Positions 63,873 through 64,000 of a stretch of 64,000 bases of DNA are shown here, piece by piece. The translations under genes were made by a program, and so were the position numbers. The notes under the pieces were generated by a model that did no database searches, had not been told where the DNA came from, and was given only the letters and a program-made list of their open reading frames with translations. The stretch's first letter is position 1. Each line of letters starts with the position of its first letter. Location of the stretch: the NCBI GenBank assembly GCA_903882875.1, contig CAIRYQ010000120.1, forward strand, positions 156,365 to 220,364, read 5' to 3'. This stretch comes from an uncultured Spartobacteria bacterium (lineage in GTDB: Bacteria > Verrucomicrobiota > Verrucomicrobiia > Chthoniobacterales > Chthoniobacteraceae).

Positions 63873-64000
63873 ACGTTGAGATGTGACGGTATTGGTGTAT
63901 GATTGGATTCATGCCAGCACCCTTTCGTTTGAGTCCGCCGGAACGACGTGAACTCACCAGGATCAGCCGGAGCCAAAGCCGCCGTGCGGATGATGTCCGC
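63871..64000 (+). mobile_element. Left end of an IS630-family insertion sequence
   Basis: It starts at a TA (63871), the IS630/Tc1 target dinucleotide, with TAACGTTGAGATGTGACGG as the probable inverted-repeat end, and carries the transposase start at 63911. The right end is outside the window, so the inverted repeat and TA duplication cannot be confirmed. Confidence 0.55.
63911..64000 (+). CDS. IS630-family transposase (N-terminal 30 codons only)
   Basis: MPAPFRLSPPERRELTRISR followed by SQSRRADDVR matches the opening of IS630 transposases (LSxxER..L....RS...R...R), before the HTH region. The frame is open at the window edge. The transposase would cut and paste the element at TA sites. Confidence 0.65.
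   Translation, partial: MPAPFRLSPPERRELTRISRSQSRRADDVR

Overview
The window looks like the chromosome of a Verrucomicrobiota bacterium, probably near the Chthoniobacter/Spartobacteria side. GC is high (about 60-65% by eye). The gene content is typical of the PVC superphylum: a DUF1501 protein, Gfo/Idh/MocA oxidoreductases with Tat-like signals, a PVC-type haem-binding dehydrogenase with a C-terminal cytochrome c, a PQQ propeller protein, DUF1349-like laminin-G folds, and many short dispersed palindromic repeats. No rRNA or species marker is present, so the placement is an inference.

Left end, 1-10.4 kb, is accessory DNA. It starts with a compact type II (II-C-like) CRISPR-Cas operon on the minus strand, cas9-cas1-cas2, with cas2 cut by the window edge and the array not visible. 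The region upstream of cas9 holds two strong hairpins and is a candidate tracrRNA or structured leader. Next comes a four-gene, translationally coupled toxin-antitoxin-like operon: a 62-aa antitoxin candidate, a PIN nuclease, and two tandem paralogous ~80-aa proteins sharing a PIPGFDCV motif. This cassette lies between an intact secreted thermonuclease-like gene and a stop-terminated copy of that gene's 5' end. An XRE regulator, 42-bp tandem repeats, two copies of a ~90-bp palindromic element, a fibronectin-III protein and a collagen-like protein follow.

10.4-23 kb: pyruvate phosphate dikinase, a GH15 trehalase/glucoamylase-like enzyme and a fused trehalose-6-phosphate synthase/phosphatase. 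The 3' end of the dikinase gene and its terminator were copied onto the 3' end of the trehalose gene. Scarred DNA follows: a 78-bp repeat pair, two decayed gene fragments (one resembling adenylosuccinate synthetase) and an outer-membrane protein. Then come dnaX, proC and a TPR protein.

23-46 kb: mostly single metabolic or secreted proteins. They include a photolyase, a class V aminotransferase, a zinc/manganese ABC transporter operon with an extra unknown membrane protein, HtrA/DegP with a possible ECF-type promoter, a LysM protein, a two-subunit small DMT transporter coupled to a GNAT-like enzyme through a probable CTG start, tRNA-Ala(CGC), leucyl aminopeptidase, phosphoglycerate dehydrogenase and an FAH-family hydrolase.

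46-60.3 kb (minus strand): a PQQ propeller protein, the large PVC haem dehydrogenase, and a Bat-type operon (two VWA proteins, MoxR ATPase, DUF58 protein, anchored helper proteins, a 1205-aa membrane-anchored protein and a repeat-containing protein). 60.5-64 kb: a Ski2-like helicase preceded by a palindromic repeat, then a lower-GC tail where a RelE/ParE-like toxin gene appears to have been cut by an IS630-family element that runs off the right edge.
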